A DNA stretch of 9,366 nt, taken from a bacterium. GTDB lineage: Bacteria; Pseudomonadota; Alphaproteobacteria; Rhizobiales; Xanthobacteraceae. Both the position numbers and the translations under genes were made by a program. Position 1 is the first letter of the stretch, and the number at the start of each line of letters is the position of its first letter. The notes under the pieces were generated by a model, which worked only from the letters and a program-made list of their open reading frames with translations, was not told the origin of the DNA and made no database searches. Where the stretch lies: assembly GCA_029946075.1 (NCBI GenBank), contig JAQSDT010000013.1, positions 1 to 9,366 of the forward strand, written 5' to 3'. This document shows, one piece after another, positions 1 to 6,381 of the stretch.

Positions 1-371
1 GATTTGGCGGCCAGCAGCGCTTCGGTGGCCGTAAACACGCCGGGCATCGTCACCAAGCCGAGTTGGCCTGCGCGGGCAATGATCTCGGGGTCGACGTTGG
101 GCGAGACCAGCAGCCTGCCGCCGACGTCATGCAGCCGCTCCACGGCCTCCAGCGTCAGCACCGTGCCGGCGCCGATCAGCGTGCCGGCCGGCGCCATCTT
201 CACCGCGGTTTCGATCGAGCGAAACGGATCCGGCGAATTCAGCGGGATTTCGATCGCCGTCATGCCGCACTCGATCAGCGCGCCGACGATGCCTTGCGTT
301 TCCTCGGGCTTCACGCCGCGCAGGATCGCGACCAGCGGACGCTTCATCGGTGGAAATGGCACAGCGCTCAT
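1..371 (-). CDS. dgoA: 2-dehydro-3-deoxy-6-phosphogalactonate aldolase, N-terminal part (runs off the left edge)
   Basis: This is a class I aldolase of the KDPG/KDPGal family. It splits 2-dehydro-3-deoxy-6-phosphogalactonate into pyruvate and D-glyceraldehyde 3-phosphate in the cytoplasm. About 123 of the usual ~205 residues are present. Visible family landmarks are VAILRGV near residue 14 (Arg18), TAIEIPLNSP near 38 with the general acid/base Glu41, the GAGTVLT phosphate-loop segment and LVSPNVD. The reading breaks off at TATEALLAA, shortly before the Schiff-base lysine expected in a KLFPA-type motif, so that residue cannot be checked. The ATG at 371-369 is preferred because AAGGGA, overlapping the dgoK stop codon, lies just upstream; the later ATG (residue 9) has no ribosome binding site. 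It lies 12 nt after dgoK in the same direction, which supports the galactonate assignment over KDPG aldolase (Eda). Confidence 0.88.
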   Translation of the reverse strand, partial: MSAVPFPPMKRPLVAILRGVKPEETQGIVGALIECGMTAIEIPLNSPDPFRSIETAVKMAPAGTLIGAGTVLTLEAVERLHDVGGRLLVSPNVDPEIIARAGQLGLVTMPGVFTATEALLAAK

Positions 372-383
372 TCGGCAGGTCCC

Positions 384-1298
384 TTACACATTCCAGATCG
401 CGGCGGCGGCCATCGCCAATCCGCGACGGGCCGCATCCTCGGCGGCGATTGATCGGACGGAAACCGAGGCCGTGTCAAATGCCAGCCGGTAAAGCCGCTC
501 GAGCCGCCCCGACGCCACCAGCGTGATGCCGGCGGCCGGGATGCCTCCGGCAAGCCCCGCTGCCAGCTCGAGACCGATCAGCGTGCCCGATATTTTTTCA
601 CGCGCCGCCGCGGCCGTGCCGCCGAACAGCAGACCGCCCGAGCGCACCTGAAACAGCAGATTCGCGGCGAATGCAGGGGCTTCACGGGCGGCGATGACCG
701 CGGCCTTGAACGCCTCGACATCCTCCGCTTCATCGGCGCCGTTCACCGCGTGCGAGAGGATCGTCTCGCGCGAGACGACGTCGAACAATTCTCCCGTCAT
801 GAACGTCGCAAAACGCTCGACCGTCGCACCGCCGGCTGTGACCCACTTCGAATGGGTGCCGGGCATGCAGACGATCGCGTCGCCCTTGGCTTCCAGACCC
901 AGCGCGCCGAGTAGCTGCGTTTCCTCGCCGCGCATGACATCAGGCGCGTTGCGGTCGCGCTGGGCGATGCCGGGGAGAATCCGGATGTCGCGATCCTGAT
1001 CGGGAACCTTCACGGCCTGCCGCAGGATCGAGGCGAGCGGCGCCGGTGTGTCGACATAGCCGGCTTCGACCCATCCCTGCCGCGCGCCGGCCATGCCGCA
1101 GATGAGGACGGGAAGTTCCTGCGCGGCACCGACAGCCTCAAGATGCGACTGCAGCACGTTGGCAAAGCCGGGCTTGCCCGCCGCCATCATGCCTTCCGCG
1201 CTGCGCCGTTCCCCGAGGACGTTGCCGGCCCGATCGATCAGCCACAGCCGAAAACTGCTGGTGCCCCAGTCGACCGCGACATATGCCGCCTGATTCAT
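384..1298 (-). CDS. dgoK: 2-dehydro-3-deoxygalactonokinase
   Basis: This 304-residue cytoplasmic sugar-acid kinase phosphorylates 2-dehydro-3-deoxy-D-galactonate with ATP, giving the substrate of the aldolase encoded next. The N-terminus has the actin-like-fold phosphate motif VAVDWGTSS (residues 7-15, Asp10). DgoK-type blocks follow: CGMAGARQGWVEAGYV (67-82), RGEETQ (about 123-128), MPGTHSKWV (145-153), FMTGELFD (about 166-173) and a C-terminal LVASGRLERLY segment. Length and motif order fit full-length DgoK. The ATG at 1298-1296 puts the DWGT motif ten residues from the start, as usual. The gene is the first of an operon with dgoA, so its promoter should lie in 1299-1485. In the De Ley-Doudoroff route the preceding enzyme is galactonate dehydratase, which is not in the window. 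The family call is secure; the precise physiological sugar acid (galactonate or another route giving KDGal) is inferred. Confidence 0.92.
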   Translation of the reverse strand: MNQAAYVAVDWGTSSFRLWLIDRAGNVLGERRSAEGMMAAGKPGFANVLQSHLEAVGAAQELPVLICGMAGARQGWVEAGYVDTPAPLASILRQAVKVPDQDRDIRILPGIAQRDRNAPDVMRGEETQLLGALGLEAKGDAIVCMPGTHSKWVTAGGATVERFATFMTGELFDVVSRETILSHAVNGADEAEDVEAFKAAVIAAREAPAFAANLLFQVRSGGLLFGGTAAAAREKISGTLIGLELAAGLAGGIPAAGITLVASGRLERLYRLAFDTASVSVRSIAAEDAARRGLAMAAAAIWNV

Positions 1299-1347
1299 TT
1301 CCGCCCCGTTCCCATACCCTTCGCGTACTGCGACATCGTATCACGCC

Positions 1348-1379
1348 GATCCGGCCGGTGACCAAATCCCGGCCGCATC
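1348..1379. repeat. imperfect inverted repeat, 11-bp arms, 10-bp spacer
   Basis: The arm GATCCGGCCGG (1348-1358) is matched in inverse by CCGGCCGCATC (1369-1379) with one mismatch. The arm centres are 21 bp apart, about two helical turns, as in operators for dimeric regulators. No T-run follows on either strand, so it does not look like an intrinsic terminator. GC-rich arms make chance symmetry fairly easy. Confidence 0.45.
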
Positions 1380-1470
1380 CGGGCGCCTGCTTTGCAGTTG
1401 ATTTGCCGGAATGCAATCAGCATGATCCCGTTTCATCAGCGCATCCCGTAGAATGCGCCATAACAACAAA

Positions 1471-1477
1471 GGGGAGG
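1471..1477 (+). promoter_or_regulatory. Shine-Dalgarno that decides the GTG start of the first tctC
   Basis: GGGGAGG ends 8 nt before the GTG at 1486. The in-frame ATG at 1453 lies upstream of this site and has no purine-rich sequence before it, so GTG is the better start. Confidence 0.7.
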
Positions 1478-1485
1478 GCGCCATC

Positions 1486-2478
1486 GTGATCGATCGGCTT
1501 TCCAGACGCACACTTGTTGGCCTTGGCCTCGCACTTGCCGCGTTTCCGACACTGGCGCATGCCCAATCGAGTACCAAGACGATCACCCTGGTCGTTCCCT
1601 ATGCGGCAGGCGGCGGCACGGATACCGTCGCGCGCCTGATCAGCGAACGGATGTCGCGCACGCTGGGCCAGACCATCATCGTCGAAAACGTGGTCGGAGG
1701 CGGCAGCACGTTGGCGAACGATCGCGTCGCCCGCTCGGCGCCCGACGGCTCCACGGTCCTGATCAACCACGTCGGCCTGCTGGCGGCGCCCAGCCTGTTC
1801 ATCAATCTGCGCTACGACACCAAGACCGCGTTCGAGGCGGTCGGCCTCGTCAACAACGCGCCGATGGTGCTGATCGGCCGCAAGTCGATCCCGGGCTCGA
1901 CGCCGAAGGAGTTCATCGACTGGATCAAGGCGCAGGGCGACAAGGCCAATTTCGCCCATGGCGGCCTCGGCACCAACAGCCATCTCTGCGCGGTCATGAT
2001 GGGCAACGTGCTCGGCTTCAAGCCGACGGTCGCCGCCTATCGCGGATCGGCGCCGGCGATCGGCGATCTCCTCGCGGGACAGATCGATCTGCTGTGGGAC
2101 CAGGTAACCAACGCGCTGCCGCAGATCCAGGCCGGAACGCTGCACGGCATCGCCATCACGTCGTCCGAGCGGCTCGAACAGTTGAAGGACGTGCCGACCA
2201 CGGCTGAACTCGGCATGCCCGAGGTTAGCTACTCGATGTGGCACGGGCTCTACGTGGCCAAGGGGACGCCGAAGGAAACCGTCGGCGCGCTGAACACGGC
2301 GCTTCGCAACGCGCTGACCGATCCGGCGGTGCTGGAGAAAATGAAGCAGCTCGGAACCTTGCCGTTCCCCGAGAAGGAGCTGACGCCGGAGGCGCATGCG
2401 AAGCTGTTCGCGTCCGATCTGCCGCGGGTCGCCAAACTCGTCGAAAGCTCCGGCATCAAGGCGAGCGAGGCGAAGTAA
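1486..2478 (+). CDS. TctC/Bug-family periplasmic solute-binding protein, twin-arginine-like signal
   Basis: This 330-residue protein is an extracytoplasmic binding protein of the TctC/Bug family, which captures carboxylates and related small molecules, classically for a tripartite tricarboxylate transporter. The N-terminus has SRR at residues 6-8, a hydrophobic stretch (9-24) and an AHA cleavage site before Gln27. The RR pair suggests Tat export, although Sec is possible. The mature protein opens with the family hallmark VVPYAAGGGTDTVAR; GGGSTLANDR, APDG and the AYRGSAPAIGDLLAGQI ligand-loop region follow. The GTG start is chosen for its ribosome binding site; starting at 1453 would add 11 residues before the signal. 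No tctA or tctB is nearby, so it may be an orphan that uses a distant permease or acts in sensing. The aminotransferase gene follows after 20 nt, suggesting a shared operon and possibly a shared substrate. The ligand cannot be read from the sequence. Confidence 0.9.
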   Translation: MIDRLSRRTLVGLGLALAAFPTLAHAQSSTKTITLVVPYAAGGGTDTVARLISERMSRTLGQTIIVENVVGGGSTLANDRVARSAPDGSTVLINHVGLLAAPSLFINLRYDTKTAFEAVGLVNNAPMVLIGRKSIPGSTPKEFIDWIKAQGDKANFAHGGLGTNSHLCAVMMGNVLGFKPTVAAYRGSAPAIGDLLAGQIDLLWDQVTNALPQIQAGTLHGIAITSSERLEQLKDVPTTAELGMPEVSYSMWHGLYVAKGTPKETVGALNTALRNALTDPAVLEKMKQLGTLPFPEKELTPEAHAKLFASDLPRVAKLVESSGIKASEAK

Positions 2479-2498
2479 TCGTCGGTGAAAGGGACGTC

Positions 2499-3749
2499 AT
2501 GACCAAGCACGCGATGCCCGGCGAGGTAGGGAATGCCGACGCGAGGCTGCGCGCGCGGGCCAGCCGCGTCGTGCCCGGCGGCATGTGGGGGCACCTGAAC
2601 GCGGCGCGGCTGCCCGAGGGCTATCCGCAATTCTTCGCCTCCGCGGAAGGCTGTCGTATTCGCGACGTCGATGGCCGCGAATATATCGACTTCATGTGCA
2701 GCTGGGGGCCGGTGCTGCTCGGCCATCGCCATCCCGAGGTGCAGGCCGCTGCCGAAGCGCAGGCGGCGCTCGGCGACTGCCTCAACGGTCCTGGCGAAGT
2801 CATGGTGAATCTCGCCGAGGATTTCGTCGCCATGGTGCCGCATGCGGATTGGGCGATGTTCCAGAAGAACGGCGGCGACGCCACCACCTGCTGCGTGACC
2901 ATCGCCCGATCCGGCACCGGACGGCGCAAGGTGCTGGTTGCGCGCGGCAGCTATCACGGCGCGCTGCCATGGTGCTCGCCGAGCGTCGCCGGTGTCACCA
3001 GCGAGGATCGCGCGCATCTGGTGCATTTCGACTACAACGATGTGGCGAGCCTCAACGCGGCCGTCGACGCCGCCGGCAAGGACCTCGCGGCGATCCTGGT
3101 CACGGCGTTCCGCCACGACATGGGGCGCGACCTCGAACTGCCGACGAAAGAATTCGCGTCGGCCGCTCGCTCGGCCTGCGATGCCGCCGGCGCGGCGCTG
3201 ATCCTCGACGAAGTCCGCACCGGGCTGCGCCTCGATGTCAGCGGAAGCTGGGATTCGCTCGGTGTCCGTCCGGATCTGTGCGCGTGGAGCAAGGCGATCG
3301 CCAACGGCTATGCGCTCGCGGCCGTCACCGGCAATGATCGATATCGCGAGGCCGCCACCAAGGTCTTCGTCACCGGCTCGTTCTGGTGCGGCACCGTGGC
3401 GATGGCGGCGGCGCGCGCTACGCTGCGGATTGCGCGGGACACCGACGTTCCCGGGCATCTCCGCGCGATGGGCTTGCGGCTACGCGAAGGGCTGGCGTCA
3501 CTGGCGAACGAAAACGGCATCGCCATCCGCCAGAGCGGTCCGCCGCAAATGCCGCTGATGCTGTTCGACGGCGACGCGGATGTGGCCATGGGCCGGGCGT
3601 TCTGCTCGGCCGCCTTGCGCCACGGAGCGTTCTTTCATCCGCAGCACAACATGTTCCTGTCGGCGGCGCATCGCGAAGCCGATATCGATGCCGCCCTCGA
3701 GGCGGCATCGCATGGCTTCAAGGCGGTCCGCGCGCTGGGGGCGCGCTGA
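2499..3749 (+). CDS. PLP-dependent class III aminotransferase, divergent glutamate-1-semialdehyde aminomutase type
   Basis: This 416-residue fold-type I PLP enzyme resembles glutamate-1-semialdehyde 2,1-aminomutase (HemL) and related class III aminotransferases. Landmarks are VVPGGMWGHLN near the N-terminus, the RDVDGREYIDFMCSWG strand, GSYHG (150-154), the cofactor aspartate in ILDEVRTG (Asp237), the likely Schiff-base Lys265 in WSKAIANGY, and a C-terminal FFHPQHNMFLSAAH segment. It differs from true HemL in the phosphate-binding loop, which reads NGGDA (124-128) where HemL has SGTEA, and in TGSFWCGT (292-299) where HemL has a GTLSGNP-like motif. It is therefore probably not the haem-pathway enzyme but a paralogue acting on another amino or keto acid. 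The ATG at 2499 has AAGGGA just upstream and fits the family's N-terminus; the open frame extends further 5' only as antisense-free overlap with tctC. It lies 20 nt after tctC, so co-transcription is likely. The substrate is unknown. Confidence 0.85.
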   Translation: MTKHAMPGEVGNADARLRARASRVVPGGMWGHLNAARLPEGYPQFFASAEGCRIRDVDGREYIDFMCSWGPVLLGHRHPEVQAAAEAQAALGDCLNGPGEVMVNLAEDFVAMVPHADWAMFQKNGGDATTCCVTIARSGTGRRKVLVARGSYHGALPWCSPSVAGVTSEDRAHLVHFDYNDVASLNAAVDAAGKDLAAILVTAFRHDMGRDLELPTKEFASAARSACDAAGAALILDEVRTGLRLDVSGSWDSLGVRPDLCAWSKAIANGYALAAVTGNDRYREAATKVFVTGSFWCGTVAMAAARATLRIARDTDVPGHLRAMGLRLREGLASLANENGIAIRQSGPPQMPLMLFDGDADVAMGRAFCSAALRHGAFFHPQHNMFLSAAHREADIDAALEAASHGFKAVRALGAR

Positions 3750-3759
3750 CTGCCGGAAA

Positions 3760-4740
3760 TCAGTCCAGCTTCACATTGGCGTCGGTGACGACCTTGCGCC
3801 AGCGGGCAACTTCATCGGAAACCATCTTGGTGAACGCCGCGCCGGTCACGTCGGGCACGTCGGAGCCGTTACGTTCCCACGCATCCTTGACGGCGGGGGT
3901 CTGCATCGCCTTCTGCAATTCCGCGGTCATCTGCTTGACGATTTCCGGCGGTGTGTTCTTCGGCGCGAACAGCCCGTACCAGGTCGAGACTTCGTAGCCG
4001 GGCAGGCCGGCTTCGGCCGCGGTCGGCAGATCCGGGAATGCCGACACCCGCTTCGGCGCGGCCACGGCAAGTGCGCGCAACTGTCCGGCCCTGACCGGCG
4101 CCGCCGAGGAGCCGAGCCCGTCGAACACGACGGGCACGTGGCCGGCGATGAGGTCCTGCATCGCAGGTCCGGCGCCGCGATAGGGAACGTGCTGGATGTT
4201 GGTCTTGGTCAGCAGCTTGAACAGTTCGCCCGCCAGATGATGCGTGGTGCCGGCGCCGGCCGAGCCGTAATTCAGCTGGCCCGGATTGGCGCGGGCATAG
4301 GCGATGAACTCGGCGAGCGTCTTGGCGGCGACCTTGTCGGGATTGACGACGATCACCTGTGGCGGCCGCGCGATCAGGGCGACCGCGATAAAGTCCTTCT
4401 CGATATTGTAATCGAGGTTGGGATAGAGCGAGGGGGCGATGGCGTGGTGCGCCGCGCCCATGAAGAAGGTGTAACCGTCGGGCGCTGCCTTCGAGGCCAG
4501 GGACGCGCCGACCGTGCCACCCGCGCCGGCGCGGTTTTCGATCAGGATGCGCTTGCCGAGCTGGGTGTCGAGCTGGGCCGCGAGCGGGCGGGCGAAGGCA
4601 TCGGTGCCGCCACCGGCCGCGAACGGCACGATGAACGTGATCGGCTTGTCCGGCCATGATTGCGCCTGGGCCTGGCTGGCGATGGCGGGAACGCCGGTCA
4701 GAAGTGCAAGCAAGGCGTAGCGAACGAGTCTTGGCGTCAC
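3760..4740 (-). CDS. TctC/Bug-family periplasmic solute-binding protein (second copy)
   Basis: This 326-residue protein is a TctC/Bug extracytoplasmic binding protein. A Sec-type signal covers residues 1-26 (basic Arg4/Arg7, a hydrophobic core, and AQA before Gln27) and lacks the RR pair of the first copy. The mature protein has WPDKPITFIVPFAAGGGTD, an ENRAGAGGTVG loop, APDGYT, HVPYRGAGPAMQDLIAGHV and a C-terminal LPTAAEAGLPGYE block, all typical of the family and closer to the common Bug pattern than the first copy. The GTG at 4740-4738 is chosen because GGGAGAG ends 6 nt before it; the ATG at 4755 lies inside the upstream edge of that site. The frame stays open far upstream, antisense to the protease gene, but that is not coding. 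The gene converges on the aminotransferase gene with 10 nt between stops and has no adjacent tctAB. The ligand is unknown. Confidence 0.92.
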   Translation of the reverse strand: MTPRLVRYALLALLTGVPAIASQAQAQSWPDKPITFIVPFAAGGGTDAFARPLAAQLDTQLGKRILIENRAGAGGTVGASLASKAAPDGYTFFMGAAHHAIAPSLYPNLDYNIEKDFIAVALIARPPQVIVVNPDKVAAKTLAEFIAYARANPGQLNYGSAGAGTTHHLAGELFKLLTKTNIQHVPYRGAGPAMQDLIAGHVPVVFDGLGSSAAPVRAGQLRALAVAAPKRVSAFPDLPTAAEAGLPGYEVSTWYGLFAPKNTPPEIVKQMTAELQKAMQTPAVKDAWERNGSDVPDVTGAAFTKMVSDEVARWRKVVTDANVKLD

Positions 4741-4746
4741 GATGAT

Positions 4747-4753
4747 CTCTCCC
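4747..4753 (-). promoter_or_regulatory. Shine-Dalgarno for the GTG start of the second tctC
   Basis: GGGAGAG on the minus strand ends 6 nt before GTG 4740. The alternative ATG at 4755-4753 overlaps this site, so it cannot use it. Confidence 0.65.
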
Positions 4754-4851
4754 ATTTGGCGCAATCTGTCCGCTCTTCGGCGGTGCGTTGTCGTTATTGC
4801 CGTACGATCCCGGGGGTGAAGACTCAAGGAGTTTAGGACGGGGCCGTTCGG

Positions 4852-4867
4852 GACAAGCAGACTTGTC
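4852..4867. repeat. perfect palindrome GACAAG-N4-CTTGTC
   Basis: Two perfect 6-bp inverted arms flank CAGA. The site lies just downstream of the minus-strand promoter candidate at 4872-4899, where a repressor bound to it would block transcription of the second tctC. The operator role is an inference from position only. Confidence 0.4.
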
Positions 4868-4871
4868 GCGC

Positions 4872-4899
4872 ATGATCGGCAAATGCGTAAGCCAGACAA
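4872..4899 (-). promoter_or_regulatory. candidate promoter for the second tctC
   Basis: On the minus strand, TTGTCT (4899-4894), a 16-nt spacer and GATCAT (4877-4872) form a weak sigma-70-like pair with four matches to each consensus box. It would give a leader of about 125 nt before GTG 4740. This was judged by eye, so confidence is low. Confidence 0.25.
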
Positions 4900-4984
4900 T
4901 AGTCTTTTTAGGGGCGAATGGTCGCTGCATAGCAGCATCGGCGCGCCGCGGGCCCGCGAAACGCCAAAGCACTGCCGCAATTTC

Positions 4985-5003
4985 GTCCAAAGAAGTCTTG
5001 GAC
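4985..5003. repeat. perfect palindrome GTCCAA-N7-TTGGAC
   Basis: Six-bp inverted arms flank AGAAGTC. The right arm coincides with the -35 element of the protease promoter candidate, so a bound regulator could affect that promoter. The role is inferred from position. Confidence 0.4.
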
Positions 5004-5027
5004 AGAGGTTGCAAAGCAAAATATTCT
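4998..5027 (+). promoter_or_regulatory. candidate promoter for the serine protease gene
   Basis: TTGGAC (4998-5003), an 18-nt spacer and TATTCT (5022-5027) form a plausible sigma-70-like promoter. Transcription would begin near 5034, only a few bases before the ATG at 5041 but about 20 nt before the ATG at 5056. If real, it supports the later start. Confidence 0.35.
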
Positions 5028-5042
5028 CGCCCGGAGGTCGAT

Positions 5043-5047
5043 GGAGG
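5043..5047 (+). promoter_or_regulatory. Shine-Dalgarno deciding the protease start
   Basis: GGAGG lies 8 nt before ATG 5056. A second GGAGG at 5033-5037 is only 3 nt from ATG 5041, too close for efficient initiation. Two tandem ribosome binding sites therefore serve two in-frame starts, and the downstream pair is better spaced. Confidence 0.55.
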
Positions 5048-5055
5048 CTTGCTTG

Positions 5056-6324
5056 ATGAATTGCCGTGCGGTTGCGGTCGTTGTTCTGCTGGGTGCGATT
5101 ATCTTCGGTTTCACTGCGCAAGCGCGCGGACCCTATGGTTCGATCAACATCGGAAACTGGAAGGGCGGCGCCTATACCAACGATCAGACCGGTGCCTTCT
5201 CGCATTGCGCGGCGGGGGCCTCCTACGCCAGTGGCGTCTACTTTGTCGTGATGATCGGTGGCGGTGGAGACTGGAGTCTCGGCTTCGCGCACCAGGACTG
5301 GAAGCTGACACCGGGGCAGGCGTTTCCGATAACGCTGACGTTCGACGGTCAGCAGCCGTTCAATGTTCACGGGGTGCCGGTCGCGGACAAGCTGGTCCGG
5401 GTACCGATGCCGGTCACGTCTGCGCTCATCGGCCAGTTCCGGAAGGCGCGGGCGATGACGGCCTATACGCAGGGCCAGCTGTTCCAGTTCAACCTCGATC
5501 AGACCGGACAGTTGCTGCCGGTGCTGGTGAGCTGCGTCGAAAAGGTCAAGCAGAGCGGGGTTGCCAGCGCGCGCGATTTTGCGCTGCCGGTCGCCAAGCC
5601 GGTCGCTGCGGCACCGGATTCCGGTGCTGCCAGGTCTGACGGCAAGCCTGACAGCAAGTCCGACAGGACGTTCGATCAGACCGGGACCGGATTTCTGGTC
5701 AGCACCAGCGGACACCTCGTGACCAACGCGCATGTCGTGCAGGGATGCGTCGGCGATATCCAGGGCAGCCTGACCGGGGAGGCGGCGGCCAAGCTGCGCC
5801 TGGTGTCGAGTGACGAAACCAACGATCTGGCGCTGCTGCAGATCCCGGGTACGTTCAAGGATGTCGCGAAAATCAGGGAAAAATCCGTCCAGTCCGGCGA
5901 TAGCGTGGTGGCGATCGGCTATCCCTTTCGCGGGCTGCTCTCGTCGGATTTCACCGTCACGACGGGGATCGTCAGTTCGCTGAGCGGCATCATGAATGAT
6001 ACCCGCTTCCTGCAGATCAGCGCGGCCGTGCAGCCCGGCAACAGCGGCGGGCCGCTGCTGTCCGCCAGCGGCGATGTGGCCGGCGTCGTCGCCGCCAAGC
6101 TGAATGCGCTGAAGGTTGCACGTGCGACCGGCAACATTCCCGAAAATATCAATTTTGCGATCAAGACCGGCGCGCTGCGCGATTTCCTGGACAACAGCGT
6201 GGTGCCGTACCAGATCTCCGATGCCAAAGCCGAACTGAAGACGGCGGATATCGCCCGCAATGCACGGGCCTTTACCCTTCTCATTTCGTGCAAGGCAAAG
6301 GCCAGGGAGACCGCGAGGAATTAG
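5056..6324 (+). CDS. exported trypsin-like (S1C-type) serine protease with an unrecognised N-terminal domain, no PDZ
   Basis: This 422-residue protein has a Sec signal (residues 1-23, cleavage after AQA) and should act in the periplasm. Residues 24-165 form a domain I do not recognise, with many Gly and aromatic residues. A Pro/Ala/Asp/Lys-rich linker (about 170-210) leads to a trypsin-like protease domain. The catalytic triad is complete: His226 in TNAHVV, Asp257 in TNDLALLQI and Ser330 in QPGNSGGPLL, the DegP/HtrA-type signature. The chain ends soon after the protease domain, so the PDZ domains of DegP are absent. Mature cysteines at 51, 160, 231 and 412 could form C51-C160 and C231-C412 disulfides, one per domain (inference). 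The ATG at 5056 is chosen because GGAGG at 5043-5047 is 8 nt upstream and the signal then starts cleanly; an ATG at 5041 has GGAGG only 3 nt before it. Substrate unknown. Confidence 0.85.
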   Translation: MNCRAVAVVVLLGAIIFGFTAQARGPYGSINIGNWKGGAYTNDQTGAFSHCAAGASYASGVYFVVMIGGGGDWSLGFAHQDWKLTPGQAFPITLTFDGQQPFNVHGVPVADKLVRVPMPVTSALIGQFRKARAMTAYTQGQLFQFNLDQTGQLLPVLVSCVEKVKQSGVASARDFALPVAKPVAAAPDSGAARSDGKPDSKSDRTFDQTGTGFLVSTSGHLVTNAHVVQGCVGDIQGSLTGEAAAKLRLVSSDETNDLALLQIPGTFKDVAKIREKSVQSGDSVVAIGYPFRGLLSSDFTVTTGIVSSLSGIMNDTRFLQISAAVQPGNSGGPLLSASGDVAGVVAAKLNALKVARATGNIPENINFAIKTGALRDFLDNSVVPYQISDAKAELKTADIARNARAFTLLISCKAKARETARN

Positions 6325-6381
6325 CGACATACGGCTTTGCACCACTAGCCATCGGCCGTCCGGCCTGAGTATGTAGCCGGG

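Larger units (their letters stand above)
1299..1485. promoter_or_regulatory. divergent intergenic region between dgoK and the first tctC
   Basis: These 187 nt separate the minus-strand dgoKA pair from the plus-strand tctC/aminotransferase pair, so both promoters should lie here. A plus-strand candidate is TTGATT at 1398-1403, a 17-nt spacer and CATGAT at 1421-1426 (4/6 matches to each sigma-70 box). A weaker minus-strand candidate has TTGGTC (GACCAA on plus, 1360-1365) and TACGAT (ATCGTA on plus, 1335-1340), with a long 19-nt spacer. An inverted repeat covers 1348-1379 and overlaps the minus-strand candidate. All promoter calls are by eye and weak; only the divergent layout is certain. Confidence 0.4.
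4741..5055. other. 315-nt divergent intergenic region
   Basis: This stretch holds no convincing gene. It is visibly richer in A/T than its surroundings (around 4880-4920 and 4980-5030) and must contain promoters for the second tctC (minus) and the protease gene (plus). It includes a perfect palindrome at 4852-4867, another at 4985-5003, a plus-strand promoter candidate at 4998-5027 and a minus-strand candidate at 4872-4899. A tiny AGAC/GTCT hairpin followed by five T lies at 4894-4909 but is too short to call a terminator. Confidence 0.6.

Noticed and set aside
1417..2397. Minus-strand ORF of 326 codons opposite the first tctC
   Set aside because: It is fully antisense to a clear TctC gene, very Arg/Gln/His-rich, and has no family resemblance.
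2250..3458. Long minus-strand ORF of 402 codons opposite the end of the first tctC and most of the aminotransferase gene
   Set aside because: It is antisense to well-supported genes, shows no recognisable motif and has the Arg/Ala/Gly-rich composition of GC-driven shadow frames.
4894..4909. Small AGAC/GTCT hairpin followed by five T, resembling a terminator
   Set aside because: The stem is only 4 bp with two G-C pairs, and no gene ends just before it on the plus strand.
4741..6345. Long upstream extension of the second tctC frame on the minus strand, up to 861 codons in total
   Set aside because: The extension crosses the intergenic region and runs antisense to the protease. The signal peptide and ribosome binding site at 4740 show the true start.
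6325..6381. Possible terminator or promoter between the protease and SulP genes
   Set aside because: Only short imperfect repeats (such as CATAC/GTATG) were found, without a T-run or a -35/-10 pair of acceptable spacing.
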